A stretch of DNA of 64,000 nt from Chitinophagaceae bacterium DXS (GTDB lineage Bacteria; Bacteroidota; Bacteroidia; Chitinophagales; Chitinophagaceae), in NCBI GenBank assembly GCA_030345135.1, contig CP128386.1, positions 589,129 through 653,128 of the forward strand, written 5' to 3'. This document shows positions 44,594 through 51,995 of the stretch, piece by piece (position 1 is the stretch's first letter; each line of letters starts with the position of its first letter). The translations under genes and the position numbers were made by a program. A model generated the notes under the pieces. That model did no database searches. It was not told where the DNA came from and saw only the letters and a program-made list of their open reading frames with translations.

Positions 44594-44941
44594 ATGAAAG
44601 AATTTATGTTGTTGGTAAGAGTGCCATTAAGTTACTCATCTGAATTAGCAAAAGCAGTCGGTCCGAAATGGGACAAAGTTCTTGAAAACTGGAAAGCAAA
44701 TGATGTTTATGTCACAAGCTTCCCTTTTCCTCCTGAAGGCTTCTCTATTACCGGTATCGAGCGGACTATTAAGAAAGAATGGATAATTGCAGACGATCGG
44801 AAAGTTGTGAGTGCTATTGTCCTCCGCGCGGCCACATTTGAAGCTGCGTTGGAATTAGCTAAAGATTGCCCTATTCTTGATCATGACGGATCAGTTGAGG
44901 TAAGAGAAATAATGCCAAGAGTAGTGACGGTTAAAAATTGA
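44594..44941 (+). CDS. YciI-like (YCII/DGPF family) protein
   Basis: 115 residues with the alpha/beta plait of the YciI family: a first strand KEFMLLVRVP, a helix around GPKWDKVLENWKAND, the FPPEGFSITGIERTI turn, and a final strand region EVREIMPRV preceded by CPILDHDGSVEV. The family has no firm common function; some members act as small dioxygenase-like or degradative enzymes. It starts 225 bp after the AraC regulator. The match is judged from the first and last strands, so it is moderately sure. Confidence 0.7.
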   Translation: MKEFMLLVRVPLSYSSELAKAVGPKWDKVLENWKANDVYVTSFPFPPEGFSITGIERTIKKEWIIADDRKVVSAIVLRAATFEAALELAKDCPILDHDGSVEVREIMPRVVTVKN

Positions 44942-45216
44942 ACCGACTTAATTGGTTTTGTACATTTTCTTTTTAAGTTTCGGATGCAAGATGAAGATGT
45001 CCCTAATGGAGGAGGTTTCGTTCGATTTCAGACAGAAATTGTTCGTTTGCGGACATCTTTTTAAGACAAACTTCCTCAACTTCCTTATCCCTATTGTGTT
45101 ATAATATTGGCATAAGCCTTGAGGATTTATAATACAGCCAGTTATTTTGGTAGTGCTACACTCGTCGCATTTGTCCCAACACCTACGTGACTTTGTGCTT
45201 TCCAAACTGAAGAATT

Positions 45217-47655
45217 ATGCTCAAAAACTATTTTACAATTGCCTGGCGCAATATTGTGAAGAATAAGACATTTAGCCTGATCAATATTGTAGGTCTCGCC
45301 GTAAGCATGTCCGTCTGTTTTTTAATCATGCTCATCATTGCCGATCAAAAAGGATATGACCAGTTTCATGCTAACAGAGACCGTATTTATAGAATTGAAA
45401 CGGCCGGTAAAAATGGCAATGAAATGAAAACAGCCACATCGGCAATGCCATTGGCTGATGCATTGCAAAAGGATTATACGGGTATAGAGGCCAGTGCGAG
45501 ATTGGTCAAAAACATAGGTGGAGATGTTTTGTATAAAGATAAAATAGCATCCGGCGGCGGTTATTTTGCTGATGGCAACCTGTTTAAAGTAATGGATTTT
45601 AAATTAAAGCAGGGAGATGTTCAGTCTGCACTGGAAAATCCGTATTCGATGGTCATATCAGAAGAAATGGCTGCCCAGTTGTTTCCAAATGAAAATCCTT
45701 TAGGCAAAACGATAAAATTTAATGATACCGGCATTAACCCGGGCGGCCCTGAAACCGGCAATAAAGAAACTCCTTACGGAACGTTTAACATAACCGGCGT
45801 ATTAGCTTCAAATCCTGGCAAAACAACTTTGCCATTTAAGCTGCTGGCTTCATTAAGTACGCTGAATGGCCTGGCAAGAGATTCTATCTTAAATTATGCA
45901 TCAAATGACTGGAACAATGTGTGGGCAAACTATACATATGTTTTATTGCAAAAGGGGCGGTCTAAGGCAGATCTGCAAAATACTCTCGACCGCATTTCCC
46001 AAAGACAATATCCTAAAGGAAACGACAATCAGTTTGCGTATAAGGCAAGGTCGATAACAGATATTACCCCAGGCGATTTAATCAGCAATCCTACAAATAC
46101 TGCGGTGCCTAAAATGGTGCTGATTGTTCTAAGTGTTTTGTGCACGATAGTAATGCTTTCTGCCTGTCTCAATTATACCAATCTTTCTATCGCCAGGTTG
46201 TTGACAAGAGCTAAGGAGGTAGGTGTACGTAAAGTTTCGGGTGCCACACGTAAGCAGATATTTACACAGTTTATAACAGAAGCTGTTGTTGTTGCATTGG
46301 TGTCATTGGTTCTTTCGTTGTTTATTCTGCTACTGCTGCAGCAATTGTTCTCCGGCTTATGGCTTAACACGATCTTCAATATTTCATTTAACCACAGTCC
46401 GAAGCTTTACCTGGCATTTATCGGCTTTAGTATTTTGGTTGGGATTATTGCAGGATTATTGCCTTCTATTTATGTATCACTGTTTAAGCCGGCAGATATC
46501 TTTAAAAAATTAAACAACATTGTTCTTTTCAAGCGCCTCACGCTGCGAAAAGTACTGCTGACTATTCAGTTTTGTGTTTCCTTAATTTTCATCATAACCA
46601 CAAGTCTGATTTATCTGCAGGGCAAGCATGTGCTGAATTTTGATTATGGATTTAATAAAGAGAATGTCGTAAATATTAAACTATTTAAAAGCGGGAATTA
46701 CAGCAGGTTTGCGCAGGCGGTTTCAGCCGAAAAGAATATTCTTACTGTTTCGGCATGTGCTTCTTTGCCTTCTGCCGGCGCTCAGAATTCGACGATTGTG
46801 TACAAAAGTGAGAACCTCAAGGATAGCATAAGGTCAAATTATTTAGATATTGATGCCGGTTGTCTGAATGTGTGGGGACTGCAATTGATTGCAGGTAAAA
46901 ACCTTCCAGCTATTCCAACCGAAGCGACAGATCACTATGTACTGATCAATGAAAAAATGGTGAGTGATTTTGGCTATGCGTCTGCTCAGCAGGCAGTCGG
47001 TAATCATATGTTGCTTGATGGTAACGATGTAGAAATTGTTGGCGTTGTAAAAGATTTTCAGTTTTTAGATGTGAGCCGGGCAATTGCGCCGCTCATGCTG
47101 CGTAATCGTCAGGGTCAGTTTGGTTATGCGACGGTACGGATCAGCGGTAGCAATATTCCATCCTCGGTTGCTTTTCTTCAAAGCGCATGGAAAAAAGTAA
47201 ATCCGGACACGAAATTTGAATACCAGTTTTTTGATGAGCAATTGTCGGCTACATATTCTCTGCTTGGCGATGCTGCGTCTATAATTAGCATGTTGTCTTT
47301 CCTGGCCGTATTGATTTCCTGCATGGGATTATTGGGCATGGCAACCTATACGGCCGAAACACGGCAAAAAGAAATAGGCATCCGCAAAGTGCTTGGCTCC
47401 AGCGTTACGCAAGTGATTGTGTTGCTGTCAAAAAGTTATTTGATCTTGCTTGCCATTGCTGTGGTAATCGCAGTTCCTATTGCTTTTATAATAAATACTG
47501 TGTGGTTGCAGGCATTTGCGTCAAGAGTAACAATAAGCCCCTTGTTGTTGCTGATAAATGTTCTGTTGTTAACTGTAATTAGTTTGGCTATCGTTTTATC
47601 GCAGGCATGGCGCGTGTCCGTAGCAAACCCAGTGAAAAGTTTGAGAACGGAATAA
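45217..47655 (+). CDS. ABC transporter permease, MacB/FtsX family (double module)
   Basis: 812 residues arranged as two MacB-FtsX modules. The first starts NYFTIAWRNIVKNKTFSLIN, followed by a helix, a periplasmic MacB core (about residues 45-275) and three helices with the motif EVGVRKVSGATRKQIFTQFI. The second repeats the pattern and ends with AETRQKEIGIRKVLGSSVTQ and SLAIVLSQAWRVSVANPVKS. Such Bacteroidota permeases export peptides, lipids or antimicrobials with a separate ATPase, which is not adjacent. About 50% of the chain is periplasmic. A word array region follows. Confidence 0.92.
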   Translation: MLKNYFTIAWRNIVKNKTFSLINIVGLAVSMSVCFLIMLIIADQKGYDQFHANRDRIYRIETAGKNGNEMKTATSAMPLADALQKDYTGIEASARLVKNIGGDVLYKDKIASGGGYFADGNLFKVMDFKLKQGDVQSALENPYSMVISEEMAAQLFPNENPLGKTIKFNDTGINPGGPETGNKETPYGTFNITGVLASNPGKTTLPFKLLASLSTLNGLARDSILNYASNDWNNVWANYTYVLLQKGRSKADLQNTLDRISQRQYPKGNDNQFAYKARSITDITPGDLISNPTNTAVPKMVLIVLSVLCTIVMLSACLNYTNLSIARLLTRAKEVGVRKVSGATRKQIFTQFITEAVVVALVSLVLSLFILLLLQQLFSGLWLNTIFNISFNHSPKLYLAFIGFSILVGIIAGLLPSIYVSLFKPADIFKKLNNIVLFKRLTLRKVLLTIQFCVSLIFIITTSLIYLQGKHVLNFDYGFNKENVVNIKLFKSGNYSRFAQAVSAEKNILTVSACASLPSAGAQNSTIVYKSENLKDSIRSNYLDIDAGCLNVWGLQLIAGKNLPAIPTEATDHYVLINEKMVSDFGYASAQQAVGNHMLLDGNDVEIVGVVKDFQFLDVSRAIAPLMLRNRQGQFGYATVRISGSNIPSSVAFLQSAWKKVNPDTKFEYQFFDEQLSATYSLLGDAASIISMLSFLAVLISCMGLLGMATYTAETRQKEIGIRKVLGSSVTQVIVLLSKSYLILLAIAVVIAVPIAFIINTVWLQAFASRVTISPLLLLINVLLLTVISLAIVLSQAWRVSVANPVKSLRTE

Positions 47656-47703
47656 AGCTGCGGTTGCAGTCTTGTTTTTCACCGGTCGGCAGCGTTATAT
47701 TTT

Positions 47704-48010
47704 AAGTACGAAGTACGATTTACGAAGTACCTGGTCGATGTATGATGTACGGTGTTAGATGTACGATATAGGAGAATTCGTTTACTTCTCGTAGTCTCTT
47801 ATGTTGATAGATTGATTAGCGCTCGAATCGCTATCCATTAAATCAGCGATCTCCAAATCAGCCATCGGACATCACACATCCGGCTTCCGTCAAATCAGCG
47901 ATCCTCAAATCAGACATCAGACATCAACCACATCTGCCTCACCAGGCATTTGCATATCCGCACATTCACACATCTGCATATTTGCACATTCACACATTTG
48001 CACATTCTCA
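47704..48010. repeat. Composite word-array region before prfB
   Basis: In order: TACGAAG words (47704-47732), GATGTACG words (47738-47770), CAAATCAGACATCAGACATC words (47840-47932), and CATTTGCACATTCACACATC words (47945-48010). The last array ends at the prfB -7 element. Apart from 47771-47835 nothing but repeat is present. No gene is supported here. Confidence 0.87.
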
Positions 48011-48011
48011 T

Positions 48012-48019
48012 TATCTTCG
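48012..48019 (+). promoter_or_regulatory. Putative -7 element of prfB
   Basis: TATCTTCG lies six bases before the prfB ATG. If used like other Bacteroidota promoters, the transcript would start within a few bases of the start codon and have almost no leader. Confidence 0.5.
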
Positions 48020-48025
48020 CACGCT

Positions 48026-49115
48026 ATGACACAAGAACAAATCAAAGTTTTAAGGGACCGCGTTAGTGTCCTAAGGAGGTTTCTTTGACGTCAATAACCG
48101 CACTCAAAAAGTAGAGAACGACCGTCAGCTTTCAGTTTCGCCCGGCTTTTGGGACGACAACACCCGGGCTACCGGGATTATGAAAGAGATAAAAATCAAT
48201 GAATATTGGCTGAAGCTTTATAAAGAAGTTGAAACGGCAGTAGAGGATTTTGCCGTGCTGTTCGATTTCTGGAAGGGAGGAGATGCTACGGAAGACGAAA
48301 CCAAACAGTCTTATGACCGTGCTTTGCAGTTAATAGAAGATGCTGAATTCAAGAGTACATTGAATAAGCCGGAAGACGAGCTTCCTGCCGTTCTGCAGAT
48401 CAACCCGGGCGCCGGTGGTACCGAAAGCCAGGATTGGGCAGAAATGTTGCTGCGTATGTACCGCATGTATGGCGACAAGCAAGGCTGGAAAGTTACCGAA
48501 CTGGACTACCAGGAAGGTGATGGGGCAGGTATAAAAACCGCAACGTTGCAGTTTGATGGTCCTTTTGCTTATGGCTTCCTCAAAGCAGAGAGTGGGGTTC
48601 ACCGCCTGGTTCGTATTTCTCCGTTCGACAGCAACGCCCGCAGGCATACCTCTTTCGCCAGTGTGTTTGTATATCCATTGATTGATGACAGCATCGAAAT
48701 AGAGGTAAACAACGCCGATCTGGAATGGGAATTCTATCGCAGTGGCGGTAAAGGCGGACAGAACGTAAACAAGGTGGAAACAGCGGTGCGTTTAAAACAC
48801 ATCCCCAGCGGAATTATTGTTGAATGTCAGCAGAGCCGTACACAAGGGGAGAACAGGGAACTGGCGCTAAAGATGCTGAAAAGCCGCTTGTATGAAGAAG
48901 AATTGCGCAGGAGGGAAGAGGCCAAGAATGCGACCAACGCCAACAAGAAGAAAATAGAGTGGGGCAGCCAGATCCGCAGTTATGTTTTCCATCCTTACAA
49001 AATGATCAAGGATCATAGAACCGATTTTGAAGTGGGTAATGTTCAACCGGTGATGGATGGCGAGCTGGATGGGTTTATAAAGGCATACTTGATGGCTAAT
49101 GTTGAGAGTAATTGA
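48026..49115 (+). CDS. prfB: Peptide chain release factor 2, with programmed +1 frameshift
   Basis: RF2 releases peptides at UGA and UAA. Translation starts at 48026; after 20 codons there is an in-frame TGA at 48086-48088 in the context CTAAGGAGGTTTCTTTGAC, with an internal Shine-Dalgarno AGGAGG three bases before the CTT slippage codon. A +1 shift joins 48026-48085 to 48087-49115 and gives 362 residues. The recognition tripeptide is in [15 protein letters not shown] and the catalytic GGQ is in [18 protein letters not shown]. PrmC at 19.5 kb should methylate that Gln. Its stop TGA belongs to an AATTGACAATTGA word array. Confidence 0.97.
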
Positions 49116-49190
49116 CAATTGAAAATGGATAATTGAAAATGAAGGAGGATTTGCGAATGAGGAGATGTGCAAATATGCGAATGAGTGGGA
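49108..49190. repeat. AATTGACAATTGAAAATGG and GATGTGCAAATATGC word arrays
   Basis: AATTGACAATTGAAAATGGA and TAATTGAAAATGAAGG start on the prfB stop codon, then AGATGTGCAAATATGCGAAT words follow. Confidence 0.8.
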
Positions 49191-49270
49191 GAGATGTCTG
49201 ATTTATTGATCCCTGATTTGAACGAGGAAACTGGTAGGGAAAAGATTTTTTGAAAAAGTTTCAAAAAAGT

Positions 49271-49303
49271 TTTGTTTCGAAAAAACAATTCCCCTTATAT
49301 TTG
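49271..49303 (+). promoter_or_regulatory. Bacteroidota promoter of tRNA-Asp
   Basis: TTTG at 49271-49274, a 21 bp gap, and TATATTTG at 49296-49303. This is a near-ideal match to the -33/-7 pattern. The tRNA starts about 93 bases downstream of the -7 element. Confidence 0.7.
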
Positions 49304-49396
49304 CACTCCCAAACGATACAGCGGTAACGTTGAAAACGGAAAAAGGGAAGAATAAATAACTGGTTAATAGCTAATTAAATATTCTAAAAAGTTCTT

Positions 49397-49470
49397 GGAT
49401 CGGTAGTTCAGTTGGTTAGAATGCCGCCCTGTCACGGCGGAGGTCGCGGGTTCGAGTCCCGTCCGGTCCG
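49397..49470 (+). tRNA. tRNA-Asp (GTC anticodon)
   Basis: A full cloverleaf: acceptor GGATCGG with CCGGTCC, D-arm around GTTCAGTTGGTTAGAAT, anticodon stem CCGCC and GGCGG around the loop with GTC, and T-arm CGGGTTCGAGTCCCG. The discriminator is G and CCA is not encoded. A hairpin terminator follows at once. Four GIY-YIG genes lie directly downstream. Confidence 0.97.
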
Positions 49471-49471
49471 C

Positions 49472-49501
49472 AAAGAGCCTCACAGAAATGTGAGGCTTTT
49501 T
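49472..49501 (+). terminator. Terminator of tRNA-Asp, repeated in the downstream units
   Basis: AGCCTCACA and TGTGAGGCT pair perfectly across a GAAA tetraloop, then TTTTT. The same hairpin, slightly altered, starts each GIY-YIG repeat unit (near 49855, 50235, 50616 and 50997). Confidence 0.92.
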
Positions 49502-49530
49502 CGTTATCCTAAACCTCAAACCCTTCTCCC

Positions 49531-49797
49531 ATGTTTTACGTCTACATTATCCGAAGCGAAATTGATAATTCGTTCTACAAAGGTTACTCTGAAAATCCAG
49601 CCCAGAGACTTATTCAACACAATAACAAAGAATCACATTATACCTCTTCAAAAGTTCCATGGAGACTAGTGTATGTTGAATTGATGTCGTCCAAACGGGA
49701 GGCATTGATCAGAGAGAGAAATCTGAAGAAAGCAACCCGTGAAAGATTACGAGCTTTAATTGCGGGTCCTAAAAATATTGTCGGGCAATTTCTATAA
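49531..49797 (+). CDS. GIY-YIG domain small nuclease-like protein, copy 1
   Basis: 88 residues, essentially one GIY-YIG domain of the YhbQ/UPF0213 type. The first strand MFYVYIIRSEID carries the Tyr of the GIY equivalent, FYKGYSENPAQRLIQHN the second motif with the catalytic Arg, and SSKREALIRERNLKKATRER the Glu of the metal site. These short proteins are common in Bacteroidota; their DNA targets and role are unknown. It starts 30 bases after the tRNA-Asp terminator. It differs from copy 2 at only a few bases. Confidence 0.9.
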   Translation: MFYVYIIRSEIDNSFYKGYSENPAQRLIQHNNKESHYTSSKVPWRLVYVELMSSKREALIRERNLKKATRERLRALIAGPKNIVGQFL

Positions 49798-49910
49798 TTG
49801 TAAGAATGCCCCAACAGTACTGTTGGGACGGTCCTCCCCACAATACTGTGGGGACTCACAGAAATGTGAGGCTTTTTCATGTAATAGTATTACCCTTCAA
49901 ACCCAACCCC

Positions 49911-50177
49911 ATGTTTTACATCTACATTATCCAAAGCGAAATTGATAATTCGTTCTACAAAGGTTACTCTGAAAATCCAGCCCAGAGACTTATTCAACAC
50001 AATAACAAAGAATCACATTATACCTCTTCAAAAGTTCCATGGAGACTAGTGTATGTTGAATTGATGTCGTCCAAACGGGAGGCATTGATCAGAGAGAGAA
50101 ATCTGAAGAAAGCAACCCGTGAAAGATTACGAGCTTTAATTGCGGGTCCTAAAAATATTGTCGGGCAATTTCTGTGA
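49911..50177 (+). CDS. GIY-YIG domain small nuclease-like protein, copy 2
   Basis: The sequence is the same as copy 1 except for Ile for Val at residue 4 and Gln for Arg at residue 8 (MFYIYIIQSEID). All presumed catalytic residues (Tyr, Arg in PAQRLIQHN, Glu in KREALIRERN) are kept. The Met at 49911 is the equivalent of the other copies; the open frame extends upstream through the hairpins and is not protein-like there. Confidence 0.88.
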   Translation: MFYIYIIQSEIDNSFYKGYSENPAQRLIQHNNKESHYTSSKVPWRLVYVELMSSKREALIRERNLKKATRERLRALIAGPKNIVGQFL

Positions 50178-50290
50178 TTGTAAGAATGCCCCCACAGTAC
50201 TGTTGGGACGGTCCTCCCCACAATACTGTGGGGACTCACAGAAATGTGAGGCTTTTTCATGTAATAGTATTACCCTTCAAACCCAACCCC

Positions 50291-50557
50291 ATGTTTTACA
50301 TCTACATTATCCAAAGCGAAATTGATAATTCGTTCTACAAAGGTTATTCTGAAAATCCAGCCCAGAGACTTATTCAACACAATAACAAAGAATCACATTA
50401 TACCTCTTCAAAAGTTCCATGGAGACTAGTGTATGTTGAATTGATGCCGTCCAAACGGGAGGCATTGATCAGAGAGAGAAATCTGAAGAAAGCAACCCGT
50501 GAAAGATTACGAGCTTTAATCGTGGGTCCTAAAAATATTGTCGGGCAATTTCTGTGA
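50291..50557 (+). CDS. GIY-YIG domain small nuclease-like protein, copy 3
   Basis: Like copy 2, with Pro for Ser in VELMPSKREAL and Val for Ala in ALIVGPKNIVG. The catalytic set is intact. The gene starts at 50291, at the same point of the repeat unit as the others. Keeping an open frame in every copy suggests selection or very recent duplication. Confidence 0.88.
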   Translation: MFYIYIIQSEIDNSFYKGYSENPAQRLIQHNNKESHYTSSKVPWRLVYVELMPSKREALIRERNLKKATRERLRALIVGPKNIVGQFL

Positions 50558-50671
50558 TTGTAAGAATGCCCCCAACAGCATTGTTGGAACGGTCCTCCCC
50601 ACAATACTGTGGGGACTCACAGAAATGTGGGGCTTTTTCGTGTAATATTATTACCCTTTAAACCCAGCCCC

Positions 50672-50938
50672 ATGTTTAACGTCTACATTATCCAAAGCGA
50701 GATTGATAATTCGTTCTACAAAGGTTATTCTGAAAATCCAGCCCAGAGACTTACTCAACACAATAACAAAGAATCACATTATACCTCTTCAAAAGTTCCA
50801 TGGAGACTAGTGTATGTTGAATTGATGTCGTCCAAACGGGAGGCATTGATCAGAGAGAGAAATCTGAAGAAAGCAACCCTTGAAAGATTACGAACTTTAA
50901 TCGTGGGTCCTAAAAATATTGTCGGGCAATTTCTATGA
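50672..50938 (+). CDS. GIY-YIG domain small nuclease-like protein, copy 4
   Basis: The most diverged of the four: MFNVYIIQSEID at the start, LTQHNNKESH, and KATLERLRTLIVGP near the end, where Leu replaces the Arg of KATRERL. The Tyr, first Arg and Glu positions are kept. It starts at 50672 and closes the array. Confidence 0.87.
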   Translation: MFNVYIIQSEIDNSFYKGYSENPAQRLTQHNNKESHYTSSKVPWRLVYVELMSSKREALIRERNLKKATLERLRTLIVGPKNIVGQFL

Positions 50939-51044
50939 TTGTAAGAATGCCCCCAACAGCATTGTTGGGACGGTCCTCCCCACAATACTGTGGGGACTCA
51001 CAGAAATGTGGGGCTTTTTCGTGTCTGTTATTATCTTTTAAATC

Positions 51045-51072
51045 GGATCAAGTTGAAAATCTGGGATCAAGT
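51045..51072. other. Paired GGATCAAGT motif, possible remnant of an IS end
   Basis: GGATCAAGT occurs at 51045-51053 and 51064-51072, 19 bp apart, exactly where the truncated lipoprotein copy stops resembling the full gene. Regularly spaced GGATCAA motifs occur in ends of IS21-like elements in Bacteroidota as I recall. No transposase gene is present. Confidence 0.3.
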
Positions 51073-51252
51073 CAAATTTATGTCTCCAAACCTGCAATAA
51101 TGGAATAATGTGTCACCAAGCCGGGTCGTATCACTGGCCGGTGTAATTGTAAAAGGTGTTATGAACTTAAGCTCTACAAAATCATCCTTTTTATGTGGAG
51201 GAGTACAGCTAACAATAATAAGTGCGATAACCGCTATCAAATACTTTGTCAT
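51067..51252 (-). pseudogene. Truncated copy of the adjacent lipoprotein gene
   Basis: About 61 codons. The first 49 match the gene at 51284-51958 closely: lipobox region ALIIVSCTPPHKKDDFVELK against ALITVGCTPPHKKDHFIELK, and the shared FITPFTITPASDT. After LGDTL the sequences part and this copy reads FHYCRFGDINLT and stop. It is a broken duplicate. It might still encode a short lipopeptide. Confidence 0.8.
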
Positions 51253-51283
51253 GAACAACTTTTAAAGCTGGGTTGTTAAGCTT

Positions 51284-51958
51284 CTACTTTACAACAAAAG
51301 TATATGTGGCTTCTTTCTCGTAATTATATTCATCGTTAAAAGCGGGGGGATTATAAATACTTCCAACTTTTGTATGTTGTTCATACAGACAAAAATTGGT
51401 ATTGCCGTCATTGATTATATTCCAGATGTTATTTAGATAGGCAATTTTCTTGCCTCCTTTATCAGACGGGCCGAGATGGATATTCTCAAGTCCTACTCCT
51501 TTACCAAGGAGTCCATACAAAAAACTTATTGCATGAATACCCCTTTTCTTTGGAACAATCTTTATCCGTAGTTTATAATGGCTATCCTGGTATACATATC
51601 TAACAAAGCCCCAAGAGCCAGCGTTTACGATCTTACCGACCTCATTAAAAATATTAAAATCGTTTATGTTCCAAAGTTGGTCAGTAATACACTTACTTGA
51701 ATCAACCAATTCACGAAAAATTACTGTTTCATTAAAATCAAAATTTTCCAGCCTGTAGTATTTTCCACTCAAAATGTCCTTCACAGAATCTGAAAAGTTT
51801 GCTCCGAGCGTTAATGTGTCGCCAAGCTGAATTGTGTCACTTGCCGGTGTAATAGTAAAAGGCGTTATGAATTTAAGCTCTATAAAATGATCTTTCTTGT
51901 GCGGTGGAGTACAGCCAACGGTAATCAGTGCGGCAATTGTAATAAAATACTTTGTCAT
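51284..51958 (-). CDS. Lipoprotein of unknown function, paired with metalloprotease-like gene
   Basis: 224 residues. A lipoprotein signal (ITIAALITVGCTPP) precedes a beta-rich domain: FIELKFITPFTITPASDTIQ, TLGANFSDSVKDILSGKYYR, and later YKLRIKIVPKKRGIHAISFL and a final strand YNYEKEATYTFVVK. I do not recognise the family. It begins 38 bp after the end of the metalloprotease-like gene on the same strand, so they are probably one operon. A truncated copy of its start lies directly downstream. Confidence 0.72.
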   Translation of the reverse strand: MTKYFITIAALITVGCTPPHKKDHFIELKFITPFTITPASDTIQLGDTLTLGANFSDSVKDILSGKYYRLENFDFNETVIFRELVDSSKCITDQLWNINDFNIFNEVGKIVNAGSWGFVRYVYQDSHYKLRIKIVPKKRGIHAISFLYGLLGKGVGLENIHLGPSDKGGKKIAYLNNIWNIINDGNTNFCLYEQHTKVGSIYNPPAFNDEYNYEKEATYTFVVK

Positions 51959-51995
51959 AAACAAGTTTTAAGGCTGCGTTTGCAGCTTTGAATAG

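Larger units (their letters stand above)
49503..51022 (+). repeat. Tandem array of four about 380 bp GIY-YIG units
   Basis: ORF starts at 49531, 49911, 50291 and 50672 give a period of 380-381 bp. Each unit holds a GIY-YIG gene, then two palindromic hairpins (such as CCCAACAGTACTGTTGGG at 49810-49827 and CCCCACAATACTGTGGGG at 49836-49853), then the terminator hairpin. Units are nearly identical, so the expansion is recent or kept uniform by recombination. Confidence 0.93.

Noticed and set aside
51045-51072. A complete insertion sequence at the truncated lipoprotein
   Set aside because: Only a paired motif is present. There is no transposase gene, no second end and no target duplication visible, so it is listed only as a possible remnant.
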